Shown here: positions 1-10,300 of the stretch, piece by piece | Position numbering within the stretch: the stretch's first letter is position 1 | Layout of the letters: each line of letters opens with the position of its first letter | NCBI RefSeq assembly: GCF_030411955.1 | Contig: NZ_JASNRA010000008.1 | Coordinates: 1-64,000 of the forward strand | Origin: Massilia sp. YIM B02443 | GTDB taxonomy: Bacteria; Pseudomonadota; Gammaproteobacteria; Burkholderiales; Burkholderiaceae_D | Length of the DNA stretch: 64,000 bases | Reading direction: 5' to 3' | Position numbers and translations under genes: made by a program | Notes under the pieces: generated by a model | Database searches by the model: none | Told to the model about the DNA's origin: nothing | The model's input: the letters and a program-made list of their open reading frames with translations, nothing else

Positions 1-30
1 ACCAGTGTGAAAGTAGGTTATCGTCAGGCT
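1..30 (+). rRNA. rrf: 5S rRNA, 3' end only
   Basis: The first 30 bases match the conserved 3' tail of betaproteobacterial 5S rRNA (GTGTGAAAGTAGG, then ATCGTCAGGCT). The rest lies upstream of the window. A strong intrinsic terminator 14 bases later fits the end of an rRNA operon. The exact 3' end is uncertain by one or two bases. Confidence 0.85.
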
Positions 31-43
31 AGTTATAAGAAGA

Positions 44-74
44 AGCCCGCTCAGTGATCTGAGCGGGCTTTTTT
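44..74 (+). terminator. Intrinsic terminator of the rRNA operon
   Basis: A perfect 11-bp stem (AGCCCGCTCAG / CTGAGCGGGCT) with a TGAT loop is followed by six T residues (69-74). It sits just after the 5S tail and would end the rRNA transcript. Confidence 0.93.
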
Positions 75-136
75 GCGTTCTGTCGCCGAACACCAGCAGC
101 TGAAATGTCTGGCAGATCGGCACTTAATCAGCTGCT

Positions 137-170
137 TGGACGCGTGGACGGCGCAGCCGTCCACCCTACG
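137..170 (-). repeat. REP-like palindromic repeat, copy 1
   Basis: The core GTGGACGGC-GCA-GCCGTCCAC forms a hairpin, bordered by CGCGT on one side and CCTACG on the other. Near-identical copies lie at 20028-20061, 60908-60941 and 60966-60998. This copy has the opposite orientation to the one at 20028. It lies between the plus-strand 5S gene and the minus-strand DUF1840 gene, a convergent gap like those of the other copies. Confidence 0.8.
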
Positions 171-202
171 ATGACGTCATTGGTGAAGCTCACGTCGCAG
201 CG

Positions 203-544
203 TCAAACACCCCAAAGAATATCGGTCTTGTTGTCGCGGGCCGAGCGCAGCATTTCGAGCAGGGGATACATGCGGGTCGAGAAGCTGACGACTTCGATTG
301 GCCCGTGGTCATGATCGTCGGCGTCGCGATCGTGGGCATGGATGTCTTGCGCCACCTGTTCGGACGCCTGGTGCCTGCGGCTTTCTTCGATCTCCGGTTC
401 GATCAGGTCGATCGCGCGCGCGGCTTCAGCCGACGTGATGACGCCGCGTTCCGGTTCTTTGTCCAGCAGGTCGAAGATGCGTTTGGCGTGTTCCTGATAC
501 ATCAGGACTTCGGGGTACGACTTGCATTTAAATGTGATCAACAT
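203..544 (-). CDS. DUF1840 domain-containing protein
   Basis: This 113-residue protein begins MLITFKCKSYPEVLMYQEHA and continues with the conserved run GVITSAEAARAIDLIEPEIE. That matches the DUF1840 family, small cytosolic proteins of unknown function common in Betaproteobacteria. Length is normal for the family. A central segment is rich in His and Asp (HAHDRDADDHDHG), which could bind metal, but this is speculation. It starts at an ATG (542-544) with a purine-rich AAGAGAT upstream. It stands alone between the rRNA operon and an ABC transporter operon. Confidence 0.8.
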   Translation of the reverse strand: MLITFKCKSYPEVLMYQEHAKRIFDLLDKEPERGVITSAEAARAIDLIEPEIEESRRHQASEQVAQDIHAHDRDADDHDHGPIEVVSFSTRMYPLLEMLRSARDNKTDILWGV

Positions 545-613
545 AGCTATCTCTTGGTTTTGTTAGTGATTAAACGATAGCACGTATGGCGCACCGTGAT
601 CGTGCGCGAGCGC

Positions 614-2179
614 TCACACGGCGCGATCCCGCGGCTGCCTCATCAGCCAGGCCGAAGCGAGCGTGAGCAGCGCCACCCCAAAGGCAGCGCCAGCCCGGAG
701 TGCGGCATTGCCGGACGGTGGCGCCAGTGCTGCGGCGGCCAGCAGCCAGGCCAGGCCTCCCCATGCCAGACTGTTCAGCAACTGCAGCAGGTTCATCACG
801 AAGCCGCGCTTGCCGCTTGCCGGGAAGTTGCTGCGTACCCCCGGCCGGCCGCACCAGAACACGATCATCCCGGCGCCCAGTACGGCGGCGCTGGCGGTGA
901 AGCACAGCACCAGTCCGCCCAGCGGCGAGCGCACCACCAGCCACAACAGCGGCAGGCCGACCAGTACCAGCACCGGCATCACCGCCGCCGCCAGCTTGGC
1001 GCGCCGCAGAGCGCCGGGCGACGCCGGCGATACCAGCAGCAGGTCGGGCGCATCCTCGGCCGACAGCGCGATCCATGCCAGCGACCCGGCCAGCGAGCTG
1101 GCCAGCAAGGTCAGGCCGGCGCCGATCGCCGGTACGTGCAAGCCGTCGTCACGAAACACCACGAAGCACATCGGCACCAGGTACAGCAGCTGCAGCAGCA
1201 CCTGCGAGATCAGCTGCGGATCGCGCACGATCAGGCGCCACTCCTTGATCACCACGGTATCGAACAGGCTGCGCCCGAAGCGCAGACGCACCGGCGCGGC
1301 TTTCCGGCGCGCCGACGAAGAACCGGTGGAAGCCGACAGCTGCAGCCCGACTGCGAAGAAGCGGTGCGTATGGCGCGCCGTCAGCGCGAACGCGGCGACG
1401 GCAAGCGCCGCCAGCGCCAGCATCGGGCCGGGATCCCCCAGCAGCGCACGCGCCGGCAGCCACACCGGGCTGTCCTCGGCCAGCACGCCATCGGGGCCCA
1501 GCATGCCGCCCAGCAGCTCGCGCATGCGGCCCTGCCACTGGCGCTCGAACAGCGAATACGTCTGCGATGCGATCACCAGCAGGGCCCCGGCAAGCGCGCC
1601 GATCACCTGCGCTACCACCCGCGTGCGGCGCGCGCCGATCAGGCGCACCAGGCCGAGCGTCAGTAACATGGCCGCACAGGCGCACAGCACCGCAATGCCG
1701 ACCAGCGCCGGATACACGCCCAGCCAGCGCCACTGACCATGCAGCAGTGCGCCGTGCGCGAACGGCGCCAGGACAAACAGGTGGATGCCGGCGGTAGAGG
1801 CCACCACGCCGGCCAGGCGCACGCTGAAGATGCTGCGCGAGGACAAGGGCGAGGACAGCAGCAGATCCAGGTCGCCGCGCTCGAACAGCGCCAGCACGCT
1901 CGACTTGATGGCAGTGGACAGCATGAAGGTGCCGCTCACCGCCAGCAGCGCCGTCACCGCGAGCAGGATGCGCGGATCGCCGACCGGGATGCCCGCCAGA
2001 TTGCACATCGCAAGCCAACCGGCCGCGTGCAGCGCCAGCCACACCAGCGCCACCGTCGCGATCGTGCCCATGCCCGGCCGTCGCCCGGCGCCATGGCCCT
2101 TGCCGCTGCCGGCGCCATACCAGAACAGGCGCAGCTCGTGCCGCAGCAGCCACAGCCCACTCCCGGCGGCAAACCTCAT
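614..2179 (-). CDS. ABC transporter permease (large multi-TM)
   Basis: This 521-residue, strongly hydrophobic protein with many predicted membrane helices starts at an ATG overlapping the stop of the upstream ATPase gene (ATGA, 2176-2179). The overlap implies translational coupling. A longer reading in the same frame runs into the ATPase gene and is rejected. With the ATPase and a lipoprotein it forms a three-gene minus-strand operon. The ATPase type suggests an ABC-2-like exporter, but the substrate cannot be read from the sequence. The soluble stretch before residue 30 is glycine-rich and probably cytosolic. Confidence 0.8.
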   Translation of the reverse strand: MRFAAGSGLWLLRHELRLFWYGAGSGKGHGAGRRPGMGTIATVALVWLALHAAGWLAMCNLAGIPVGDPRILLAVTALLAVSGTFMLSTAIKSSVLALFERGDLDLLLSSPLSSRSIFSVRLAGVVASTAGIHLFVLAPFAHGALLHGQWRWLGVYPALVGIAVLCACAAMLLTLGLVRLIGARRTRVVAQVIGALAGALLVIASQTYSLFERQWQGRMRELLGGMLGPDGVLAEDSPVWLPARALLGDPGPMLALAALAVAAFALTARHTHRFFAVGLQLSASTGSSSARRKAAPVRLRFGRSLFDTVVIKEWRLIVRDPQLISQVLLQLLYLVPMCFVVFRDDGLHVPAIGAGLTLLASSLAGSLAWIALSAEDAPDLLLVSPASPGALRRAKLAAAVMPVLVLVGLPLLWLVVRSPLGGLVLCFTASAAVLGAGMIVFWCGRPGVRSNFPASGKRGFVMNLLQLLNSLAWGGLAWLLAAAALAPPSGNAALRAGAAFGVALLTLASAWLMRQPRDRAV

Positions 2180-2922
2180 GACGCCGCGGTCAGCTGCAGG
2201 AACACCTCTTCCAGGCTGCCTCCTTGCGTGCGCTCGCGCAACTGGTCCAGCGTGCCTTCGGCGATCAGGCGTCCTTCGCGGATGATGCCGATGCGCTGCG
2301 CCAGCCGCTCGGCTACTTCGAGGATGTGGGTGGTCAGGATCACGCTGCCGCCGCCCGCCACGTGCGACAGCAGCAGGTCCTTCACCTGGCGCGCCGCGGC
2401 CGCGTCGAGCCCGGTGAGCGGCTCGTCCAAAATCAGCAATTGCGGCTGATGGATCAGCGCACCGGCCAGGGCCAGCTTCTGCTTCATCCCGCGCGAGAAG
2501 CCCTCGGTGAGCTCGTGCGCGTGGCGGCTCAGGTCGAGCCAGTCGAGCAGCTCCTGGGCGCGCGGCGCCGCCTCGTCGGCGCGCACGCCCCACAGGCCGG
2601 CAACGAACTCGAGGTATTCGTAGGGCTTGAGCTTCCCGTACAAGAGCGGCTCGTCCGGCAGGTAGGCCATCTGCATCTTGGCCGCCGCCGGCTCGCGGGC
2701 GAGGTCGACGCCGAGCACCTCGATCGTGCCGGCGTCCGGCGCCAGCAGGCCGGTCACCAGGCGCAGCGTGGTGGTCTTGCCGGCGCCGTTGGGGCCCAGC
2801 AGCGCGTACAGCTCGCCGCGCCGTACGTTCAGGTCGAGACCGTCGACGGCGGGCCGGCCGAATTGCTTGCGCAGGCCTTCGATGCGCAGCGCGGGCGCGC
2901 TGTCGTTGATACTGTCGTCCAT
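2176..2922 (-). CDS. ABC transporter ATP-binding protein
   Basis: This 248-residue nucleotide-binding subunit has a Walker A motif GPNGAGKTT (K49), a signature-like SRGMKQKLAL, Walker B LLILDEPLTGLD and a switch histidine in TTHILE. The family (CcmA/DrrA-like) energises ABC-2-type exporters. It lies 8 bases after the lipoprotein gene and overlaps the permease start by 4 bases, so the three are almost certainly co-transcribed. The signature SRGMK in place of LSGGQ is common in this subfamily. Substrate unknown. Confidence 0.9.
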   Translation of the reverse strand: MDDSINDSAPALRIEGLRKQFGRPAVDGLDLNVRRGELYALLGPNGAGKTTTLRLVTGLLAPDAGTIEVLGVDLAREPAAAKMQMAYLPDEPLLYGKLKPYEYLEFVAGLWGVRADEAAPRAQELLDWLDLSRHAHELTEGFSRGMKQKLALAGALIHQPQLLILDEPLTGLDAAAARQVKDLLLSHVAGGGSVILTTHILEVAERLAQRIGIIREGRLIAEGTLDQLRERTQGGSLEEVFLQLTAAS

Positions 2923-2930
2923 GGTCGTCC

Positions 2931-3464
2931 CTATTGCGCGGTGAACGAAGTCATGAACTGCTCGACCTGCTCCGGCGGCGCGCCATCTGGCTTGCCCAGC
3001 ACGATCACCTGAAACACACGCACGCCGCGCGCCACGAAGCGCCCCTGCAGACGCACCGGCTGGCCGTTGCTGCTGCCGGTCGCGTCGACCTGCAAGCCGT
3101 CCCGTGCGGCCGGTGCAGCAGATACGACGTCATCGTCCTTGCCGATATTGCGCAGCAGTGCGCGCCGCATCGCCGGCAGCGCCGCCTGTGCCCGGGCGCC
3201 ATCGGGCGCGCTCGCACTGCCGACGGCGAAGGTAACACCGTTGACCTCGGCCGCCGTCATCGTCATCTCCACCTGCAGGCCGTCGAGGTCGACGCTGCGG
3301 GCGAAGGTGGCGGGTTTGGCCGGGAACAGCACCTTCCAGGCGCCATCCGGGCTGGCGTGGTCGCGCCAGTTATAGGTCGGGTTGCAGCCGGCCAGCAGCG
3401 ATGCCGCCAGCACGGCCGCGGCCATCAGGGCGCCGCGCGCCGGGAACAGGATGTGTGGTCGCAT
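2931..3464 (-). CDS. Putative lipoprotein preceding an ABC transporter
   Basis: I chose the ATG at 3464 (177 residues) because it begins with a lipoprotein signal: MRPHIL, a hydrophobic stretch, and the lipobox LLAGC with the lipidated Cys at position 27. A longer in-frame extension upstream has no coding character. The mature part is a soluble domain with no family I recognise. It ends with EQVEQFMTSFTAQ, reminiscent of small periplasmic proteins found beside ABC exporters. It is first in the operon, 8 bases before the ATPase gene. Function unknown. Confidence 0.7.
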   Translation of the reverse strand: MRPHILFPARGALMAAAVLAASLLAGCNPTYNWRDHASPDGAWKVLFPAKPATFARSVDLDGLQVEMTMTAAEVNGVTFAVGSASAPDGARAQAALPAMRRALLRNIGKDDDVVSAAPAARDGLQVDATGSSNGQPVRLQGRFVARGVRVFQVIVLGKPDGAPPEQVEQFMTSFTAQ

Positions 3465-3582
3465 GGGACGATGGTAGCAGTCCCGGCGCGGCCACTCACC
3501 GGTTTTTTGCGCCGCCGCCGCGCGCTTGACGTATGATCTGCAATCACGCGCGCCATCAAGCGGCCACCATCGAGGACCCATC

Positions 3583-4542
3583 ATGAAACGCAGAATCGGC
3601 TTCCTGCTACCCCCGGGCTTCCAGGCGCTCGATCTGATGGCCACCACCGTGTTCGAGATCGCCAACAGCCTGGACGGCGGCCCGTTCTACGACGTGACCC
3701 TGTTGTCCGAACAGGGCGGAGTGCTGGGCAGCTCGTCCGGCGTCGGCGTGTTCACCGAAGCCTTCGGGCGCCACGACTACGACACCCTGATCGTGGCCGG
3801 CATCATGCATCCGATCGGCATGCGCTCGACCGGGCCCTTCCTGGACTTCCTGCGCGCCGCCAGTCACGCCTCGCGCCGCACCGCCAGCATCTGCACCGGC
3901 GCCTTCATCCTGGCCGAAGCCGGCCTGCTCGAAGGCCGGCGCGCCACCACCCACTGGGCGCTGGCGCGCGACCTGCAGCGCGCCTATCCCAGGACCCGGG
4001 TCGAGGAAGACCGCATCTTCATCAACGACGGGCGCATCTGGACCTCGGCCGGCATGACCGCCTGCATCGACCTGTGCCTGGCGATGGTCGAAGCCGACCT
4101 GGGCAAGGACGCCTCGAAGCACATCGCGCGCCAGATGGTGGTGTACCACCGCCGTAGCGGCGGCCAGTCGCAGTTCTCGGCCCTGCTCGAGCTGGAGCCG
4201 AAGTCTGACCGCATCCAGCAGGCGCTCAGCTACGCCAAGCGCCACCTGCGCAAACCCTTGTCGGTGGACGAGCTGGCCGAAGCGGCCAACTTGAGCACGC
4301 GCCAGTTCAGCCGTACCTTCCGCCTCGAGACCGGACAATCGCCGGCGCGCGCGATCGAGGTGCTGCGGGTGGAGGCGGCGCGCGCCCTGATCGAAAGCAG
4401 CAACCATTCGATCGACGTGGTGGCGCGCGAGACCGGCTTCGCCGATCCGGAACGCATGCGGCGCGCCTTCCTGCGCGCCTTCGGCCAGCCGCCGCAGGCG
4501 ATCAAGCGCGCGGCGCGCGAGCAGGCCGCCACGCCCGCCTGA
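3583..4542 (+). CDS. GlxA-family AraC-type transcriptional regulator
   Basis: This 319-residue protein has an N-terminal DJ-1/PfpI-like domain (about residues 3-180) with the nucleophile-elbow-like ASICTGAF around Cys104. The C-terminal AraC helix-turn-helix domain (about 215-315) shows the usual LAEAANLSTRQFSRTFR and VARETGFADPERMRRAF helices. GlxA-type proteins are usually activators of amine or arginine catabolism genes; the domain acts as a sensor rather than an amidase. The start at 3583 follows GAGGACCC. It is convergent with comM and has no obvious target nearby. Confidence 0.88.
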   Translation: MKRRIGFLLPPGFQALDLMATTVFEIANSLDGGPFYDVTLLSEQGGVLGSSSGVGVFTEAFGRHDYDTLIVAGIMHPIGMRSTGPFLDFLRAASHASRRTASICTGAFILAEAGLLEGRRATTHWALARDLQRAYPRTRVEEDRIFINDGRIWTSAGMTACIDLCLAMVEADLGKDASKHIARQMVVYHRRSGGQSQFSALLELEPKSDRIQQALSYAKRHLRKPLSVDELAEAANLSTRQFSRTFRLETGQSPARAIEVLRVEAARALIESSNHSIDVVARETGFADPERMRRAFLRAFGQPPQAIKRAAREQAATPA

Positions 4543-4569
4543 GCCGGCGCGCCCGCCTTCCATCCATAA

Positions 4570-6093
4570 TCAATCCTCGCGCAGTGCGCGGCGGTAGCCG
4601 ATCGCCTCGGCCACGTGGTTCGCCGCTACATGTTCGGCGCCGGCCAGGTCGGCCACCGTGCGCGCCACCTTGAGCACGCGGTGATAGGCGCGCGCCGACC
4701 AGTGCAGATGCTGGGCTGCGCTGTGCAGCAGGCGCCGGCCGGCGTCGTCCGGCGCGCAGTGCAGGTCGACCTCGCTTGGCGCCAGCTGGCTGTTGGCATG
4801 GCCCTGGCGCTGCAGCTGGCACGCATACGCCTGCGCCACCCGCGCCGCCACGGCGCTGCTCGGCTCTCCTTCGGCCTGGGCGCCCATGCTGTCGGGCGGC
4901 AGCGCCGCCACCGGCAGCTGGATGTCGATACGGTCCAGCAACGGCCCCGAGATGCGGCCCTGGTAGCGCAGCACCGCTTCGCCGGTGCAGCGGCACTTGC
5001 CGCTGGCGTGGCCCAGCCAGCCGCAAGGGCAGGGATTCATCGCCGCGATCAGCTGGAAGCGGGCCGGAAAGTCGGCCTGGTGCGCCGCGCGCGAGATCGT
5101 GATCTGGCCCGACTCGAGCGGCTCGCGCAGCACTTCCAGTACCCGGCGGTCGAACTCGGGCAGTTCATCAAGGAACAGCACCCCATGATGCGCCAGCGAG
5201 ACTTCACCGGGACGCGGCAGGTTGCCGCCACCCACCAGCGCCACGCCCGACGTCGTGTGATGCGGACTGCGAAACGGCCGCCGGCGCCAGCGCTCGGGCG
5301 AGAAGCCGCCGGCCAGCGACTGCACCGCCGCCGATTCCAGCGCCTCGCGCTCGCTCATCGGCGGCAGCAGGCCGGGAAAGCGCGCCGCCAGCATGCTCTT
5401 GCCCGCGCCGGGCGGCCCGATCAGGATCGCCGAGTGTGCCCCGGCCGCCGCCACTTCGAGCGCGCGCTTGGCGTGCTGCTGGCCCTTGACCTCGGCGAAG
5501 TCGGGATACACCGGCGCCAGCGGCAGGGCTGGACGCCCGTAGCGCGCCAGGCGGGGCGCATCCGGCGTGTTGGCGAAATGCGCGCAGACCTCGAGCAGCG
5601 TGCGCGCCGGGTGGATCGCGGCGGCGTCCACCAGCGCCGCCTCGTCGGCATTGGCCAGCGGCAGGATGAAGGCGCGCGCACTGCCTTCGTGCTCGTTCTG
5701 GCGGATCATGGCGAAGGCCATCGCCAGCGCGCCGCGGATCGGGCGCAGCTCGCCCGACAGCGACAGCTCGCCTGCAAATTCGTACCCTTCCAACGTATCG
5801 CCGCGGATCTGGCGCGACGCCGCCAGGATGCCAAGCGCGATCGGCAGGTCGAAGCGCCCCGACTCTTTCGGCAAATCGGCCGGCGCCAGGTTGATCGTGA
5901 TGCGGCGTGCCGGAATATCGAAGCCGGAATTCTGCAGCGCCGCGCGCACCCGGTCCTTGGCTTCGCGCACTTCGGTGTCGGGCAGGCCGACGATCGCCAT
6001 ACCCGGCAACCCGTTGGCGAGGTGGACTTCGACGCTGACGGCGGGCGCTTCCATGCCGGCGAGGGCGCGGCTTCTGAGGACGGCAAGGCTCAT
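4570..6093 (-). CDS. comM: YifB/ComM family Mg chelatase-like AAA ATPase
   Basis: This 507-residue protein starts MSLAVLRSRALAGMEAPAV, the family's normal N terminus, so the ATG at 6093 is used and an upstream extension ignored. Residues 1-190 form the Lon-protease-like domain. Then come a Walker A GPPGAGKS (K232), Walker B VLFLDELPEF, and a C-terminal domain with the zinc-finger-like cluster CPCGWLGHASGKCRC. ComM is a helicase-like ATPase that promotes branch migration during natural transformation in several proteobacteria. Length is standard. Whether this organism is transformable cannot be judged here. Confidence 0.92.
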   Translation of the reverse strand: MSLAVLRSRALAGMEAPAVSVEVHLANGLPGMAIVGLPDTEVREAKDRVRAALQNSGFDIPARRITINLAPADLPKESGRFDLPIALGILAASRQIRGDTLEGYEFAGELSLSGELRPIRGALAMAFAMIRQNEHEGSARAFILPLANADEAALVDAAAIHPARTLLEVCAHFANTPDAPRLARYGRPALPLAPVYPDFAEVKGQQHAKRALEVAAAGAHSAILIGPPGAGKSMLAARFPGLLPPMSEREALESAAVQSLAGGFSPERWRRRPFRSPHHTTSGVALVGGGNLPRPGEVSLAHHGVLFLDELPEFDRRVLEVLREPLESGQITISRAAHQADFPARFQLIAAMNPCPCGWLGHASGKCRCTGEAVLRYQGRISGPLLDRIDIQLPVAALPPDSMGAQAEGEPSSAVAARVAQAYACQLQRQGHANSQLAPSEVDLHCAPDDAGRRLLHSAAQHLHWSARAYHRVLKVARTVADLAGAEHVAANHVAEAIGYRRALRED

Positions 6094-6352
6094 CGGATTC
6101 CTTGTGCTGGCGAGTAGGGTGGCCCTTATCCTAAGACGCTCGCATGGCCACCTGTTGAGAGCGGACAGGGGTGCGCATGCGATGTGCATATACCTGCAAA
6201 TTCGTCGCCCATTCCCGGATTTCCACCGCCTGTCACAAAAAGCTGACATTGCAAATCATTAACGCTACATTATCTTGGAGGCAATAATAATTCTCGCGTC
6301 AAGTTCTCGCGCGGGGCAGAACATCATCAACGGAACTCGGGAGAAGCAAGCG

Positions 6353-7291
6353 ATGTTATCGATCCAGCAGCTCAACAAGACCTATGCCAACGGCGTCAAG
6401 GCCATCAACAACGTCAGTCTCGACATCCCGAACGGCATGTTCGGCCTGCTCGGGCCCAACGGCGCCGGCAAGTCCTCGCTGATGCGCACCATCGCGACGC
6501 TGCAGGATCCCGACAGCGGCAGCATCCACTTCCACGGTCTCGACGTCCTGCAGGACAAGGAGGCGCTGCGGCGCCGGCTCGGCTACCTGCCGCAGGACTT
6601 CGGCGTGTATCCGAAGGTCAGCGCCGAGAAGCTGCTGAACCACTTCGCGGTCCTGAAAGGCATCACCCACAAGGGCGAGCGCAAGGAAATCGTCGAAGCC
6701 TTGCTGAACCAGACCAACCTGTGGGAAGCAAGAAAGCGCGGCCTCGGCACCTATTCCGGCGGCATGCGCCAGCGCTTCGGCATCGCCCAGGCGCTGCTCG
6801 GCGCGCCGCGCCTGGTGATCGTCGACGAGCCGACCGCCGGTCTCGATCCCGATGAGCGCAACCGTTTCCTCAATCTACTGGCCAAGATCGGCGAACAGGT
6901 GGTGGTGATCCTGTCGACCCACATCGTCGAGGACGTGACCGACCTGTGCCCGCGCATGGCGATGATCGCCAGGGGCACGGTGCTGCTGCAGGGCGAGCCC
7001 CAGGCGGCGATCGACACGCTCAAGAACCGCGTCTGGCGTCGCACCGTGAGCCAGGAAGCGCTGCCGGAATACCAGCAGCGCTTCAACGTGCTGTCCACGC
7101 GCCTGGTGGCGGGCCGGCCGCAGATCAACGTGTACGCCGAGTCGCAACCGGACGACGGCTTTACCAGCGTCGAGCCGGACCTGGAAGACGTCTACTTCCT
7201 GCAGGTGCGCAGCGCCGGCCGGGCGGCCGATGTCGCCACGACCGTCACGCCGGGCGCTACGGTTCCGGTGACGGCAGCGGGTACCCAATAA
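6353..7291 (+). CDS. ABC transporter ATP-binding protein paired with a permease/M1 fusion
   Basis: This 312-residue ATPase has Walker A GPNGAGKSS (K40), signature YSGGMRQRFGIA, Walker B LVIVDEPTAGLD and the His switch LSTHIVED. I chose the ATG at 6353; an in-frame start at 6275 would add 26 residues with no family support. The C-terminal 90 residues form an accessory domain ending in an Ala/Thr/Val-rich tail. It lies 10 bases before the giant permease-peptidase gene and is surely its energising subunit. The 260 bases upstream hold the promoter region shared with comM. Confidence 0.9.
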   Translation: MLSIQQLNKTYANGVKAINNVSLDIPNGMFGLLGPNGAGKSSLMRTIATLQDPDSGSIHFHGLDVLQDKEALRRRLGYLPQDFGVYPKVSAEKLLNHFAVLKGITHKGERKEIVEALLNQTNLWEARKRGLGTYSGGMRQRFGIAQALLGAPRLVIVDEPTAGLDPDERNRFLNLLAKIGEQVVVILSTHIVEDVTDLCPRMAMIARGTVLLQGEPQAAIDTLKNRVWRRTVSQEALPEYQQRFNVLSTRLVAGRPQINVYAESQPDDGFTSVEPDLEDVYFLQVRSAGRAADVATTVTPGATVPVTAAGTQ

Positions 7292-7301
7292 GGGAGCGGG
7301 C

Positions 7302-10300
7302 ATGCTGAGAGAATTCTTCAAGTTCGAGCTGGACTTCCAGCTGCGCCAGCCGCTGCTGTGGGTGTGCGCGCTGATCTTCGGCGCGCTGGCCTTCGGCGCC
7401 ACCACCACCGACGCGATCCAGGTCGGCGGCAGCATCGGCAACGTCAACCGCAACGCGCCGGTCGTGGTGGCGCAGCTGCTGGGCGTGTTCAGCCTGATGT
7501 CGATGTTCGTGGTCACCATCTTCATCGCCGGCAGCGTGCTGCGCGACGGCGAAGTCGGCATCGCCGACATGCTGTTCGCCACCCCGATGAAGAAGCGCGA
7601 CTACCTGGTCGGGCGCTTCGGCGCCGGCCTGGTGGCCTGCCTGTTCATCTTCGTCCTGATCGTGCTCGGGATGATGCTCGGGCCGCTGATGCCGTGGATC
7701 GATCCGCAGCGCGTCGGCCCGTTCCCGGGCGCGGCCTACCTGTGGGCGCTGGGCGTAATCGTGGTGCCCAACCTGTTCTTCATCGGCGCGCTCCTGATGC
7801 TGCTGGCCGCCACCACGCGCTCGATCATGATGGTGTACGTCGGCGTGATGGCCTTCTTCGTGCTGTGGATCGTGGCCGGCAGCTTCACCTCGAACATCGA
7901 CAACGAGTGGATCGCGGTGCTGGCCGACCCGTTCGGCGTGCGCGCCCTTGGCCGCGCCACGCGTTATTTCTCGACCGCCGAATCGAACGCCGGCCTGCCC
8001 GACATCCGCGGCTACATGCTGGGCAACCGCCTGCTGTGGAGCGCGGTCGCGCTGGCGCTGCTCGGCCTGACGCTGGCCCTGTTCAAGCCGCAGCGCGCCG
8101 GCACCGGCAAGCGCCTGTTCGGCAAGGCCAAAGCGGTTGCTGCGGCGCCGGCCGCACCGACCCAGGCGGCGCTGCCGCGCATCGAGCCGCGCTTCGGCGC
8201 CGCCACGCGCTGGATCCAGTGCTGGCACATCCTCAAGTTCGACGCCGTCTCGGTGTTCAGGAGCGTGCCGTTCCTGGTCATGCTGCTGTTCGGGATGCTC
8301 AATATGGTCGGCAGCTCGAGCCAATTGGACAAGATGTTCGGCACCGACGTCTATCCGCGCACCCACCTGATGATCGACCTGCTCAACGGCAGCTTCAGCT
8401 TCTTCCTGATCATCATCGTCACCTTCTATGCCGGCGAGCTGATTTTCCGCGAGCGCCAGGCCAGGATCGCCGACGTCAGCGACGCCATGCCGATGCCGAA
8501 CTGGGCGCCGCTGGTGGCCAAGAGCCTGGCGCTGGTGGGTGTGGTGCTGGCCTTCCTCGGCGCCGGCATCCTGACCGCGATCGCGATCCAGCTGTACCGC
8601 GGCGGGGCGCCGGTCGAACTCGGTGTCTACATCAAAGGCGTGTTCATGGCCGGCTTGCCGTACGTCCTGATGGCGCTGATCGCGATCGTGCTGCAGGTGG
8701 TGACCAACAATAAATTCATCGGCTACCTGTTGATGATCGTGTTGATGATCGCGCAGATCGTGCTGAGCGTGATGCACTTCGATCACAACCTCTACAACAT
8801 CGGGCTGCTGCCGGAAACGCCGTACTCGGACATGAACGGCTTCGGCCACTTCCTCACCGGGTGGGCCTGGTTCGCGCTGTACTGGACCCTGTTCTGCGTG
8901 GCGGCGCTGATCGTGGCCCAGGCCTTCTGGGTGCGCGGCCTGTCGGCCGGATGGCGTCCGCGCCTGCGCGCGGCGCTGCGCCGCCTGAGCGGCAGCAGCG
9001 GCGCCGCGCTGGCGCTGTGCACGGTGGCGTTCGCGCTGGTGGGCGGCTGGATTTTCCACAACACCGTCACCCTGGACCGCTACGAAGCCAAGGACGTCAC
9101 CATGGACAAGCAGGCGCGCTACGAAAAGGCGTATCGCCGGTACAAGGACCTGCCGCATCCGAAGGTCACCGACGTGCGCGCCGCGGTCGACATCTATCCC
9201 GAGCAGCGCCGCGTGCTGGTCAGCGGCAGCTACGTCCTGCAGAACAAGACGAATGGACCGCTCGACACCCTGCGCCTGCAGCGCAACGCCGACGTGGTCA
9301 CCACGCTGGGCCAGTTGCCGCCGCACCGGGTGATCCTGGACGACAGGGAGTCGGGCTTCCTGATCCTGAAGCTGGACCAGCCGCTGGCGCCGGGAGCGAG
9401 CATGCCATTGCGCTTCACGGTTGACGTGCGCCGCCCGGGCTACTCGAACTCGGGCACGCCCGACACCATCAACCTGAACGGCACCTTCTTCAACAACCAG
9501 GAATTCTTCCCGCTGATCGGCTACCAGCCGGACTTCGAACTGACCGACCGCAACGAACGCCGCAAGCGCGGCCTGGGCGAACCGCAGCGCATGGCCAAGC
9601 TCGAGGACGTGGCGGCGCGCGCCAATTCGATGTTCGGCGCCGGCGCCGACTGGATCAGTTTCGAGACCACGGTCTCGACGGGCGGCGATCAGATCGCGCT
9701 GGCGCCGGGCTACCTGCAGAAGTCGTGGAAGGAGAACGGCCGCAACTTCTACCACTACAAGATGGACCGGAAGATGATGCCGTTCTTTGCCTACCTGTCG
9801 GCGAACTGGCAAGTGAAGAAGGGCGAGTGGAACGGCATCCCGATCGAGGTCTATCACGATCCCAAGCACGGCTACAACGTGGAGCGGATGATCGAGGCGA
9901 CTCGCAAGTCGCTCGACTATTACACTACCCAGTTCACGCCTTACCAGCACAAGCAGGTACGGATCCTGGAGTTCCCCAACTACCAGAGCTTCGCCCAGTC
10001 GTTCGCCAACACGATCCCGTTCTCGGAGTCGATCGGCTTCATCGCCGACTTGCGCAAGAAGGAAGACATCGACTATGTGTTCTACGTCACGGCGCACGAG
10101 ATGGCGCACCAGTGGTGGGGCCACCAGGTGACCGCGGCCGACGTGCAGGGCGCGAGCATGCTGATCGAATCGCTGTCGCAGTATTCGGCGCTGATGGTGA
10201 TGGAGAAGGAATACGGCCGCCACCAGATGCGCCGCTTCCTGCGCTACGAACTGGATCGCTACCTGCAATCGCGCGGCAGCGAGAAGATCGAGGAACTGCC

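Noticed and set aside
570..2593. Very long open frames on both strands across the ABC permease and ATPase genes
   Set aside because: They are shadow frames of a high-GC gene: Arg/Gln/Ala-rich, without motifs, and overlapping clearly recognisable proteins.
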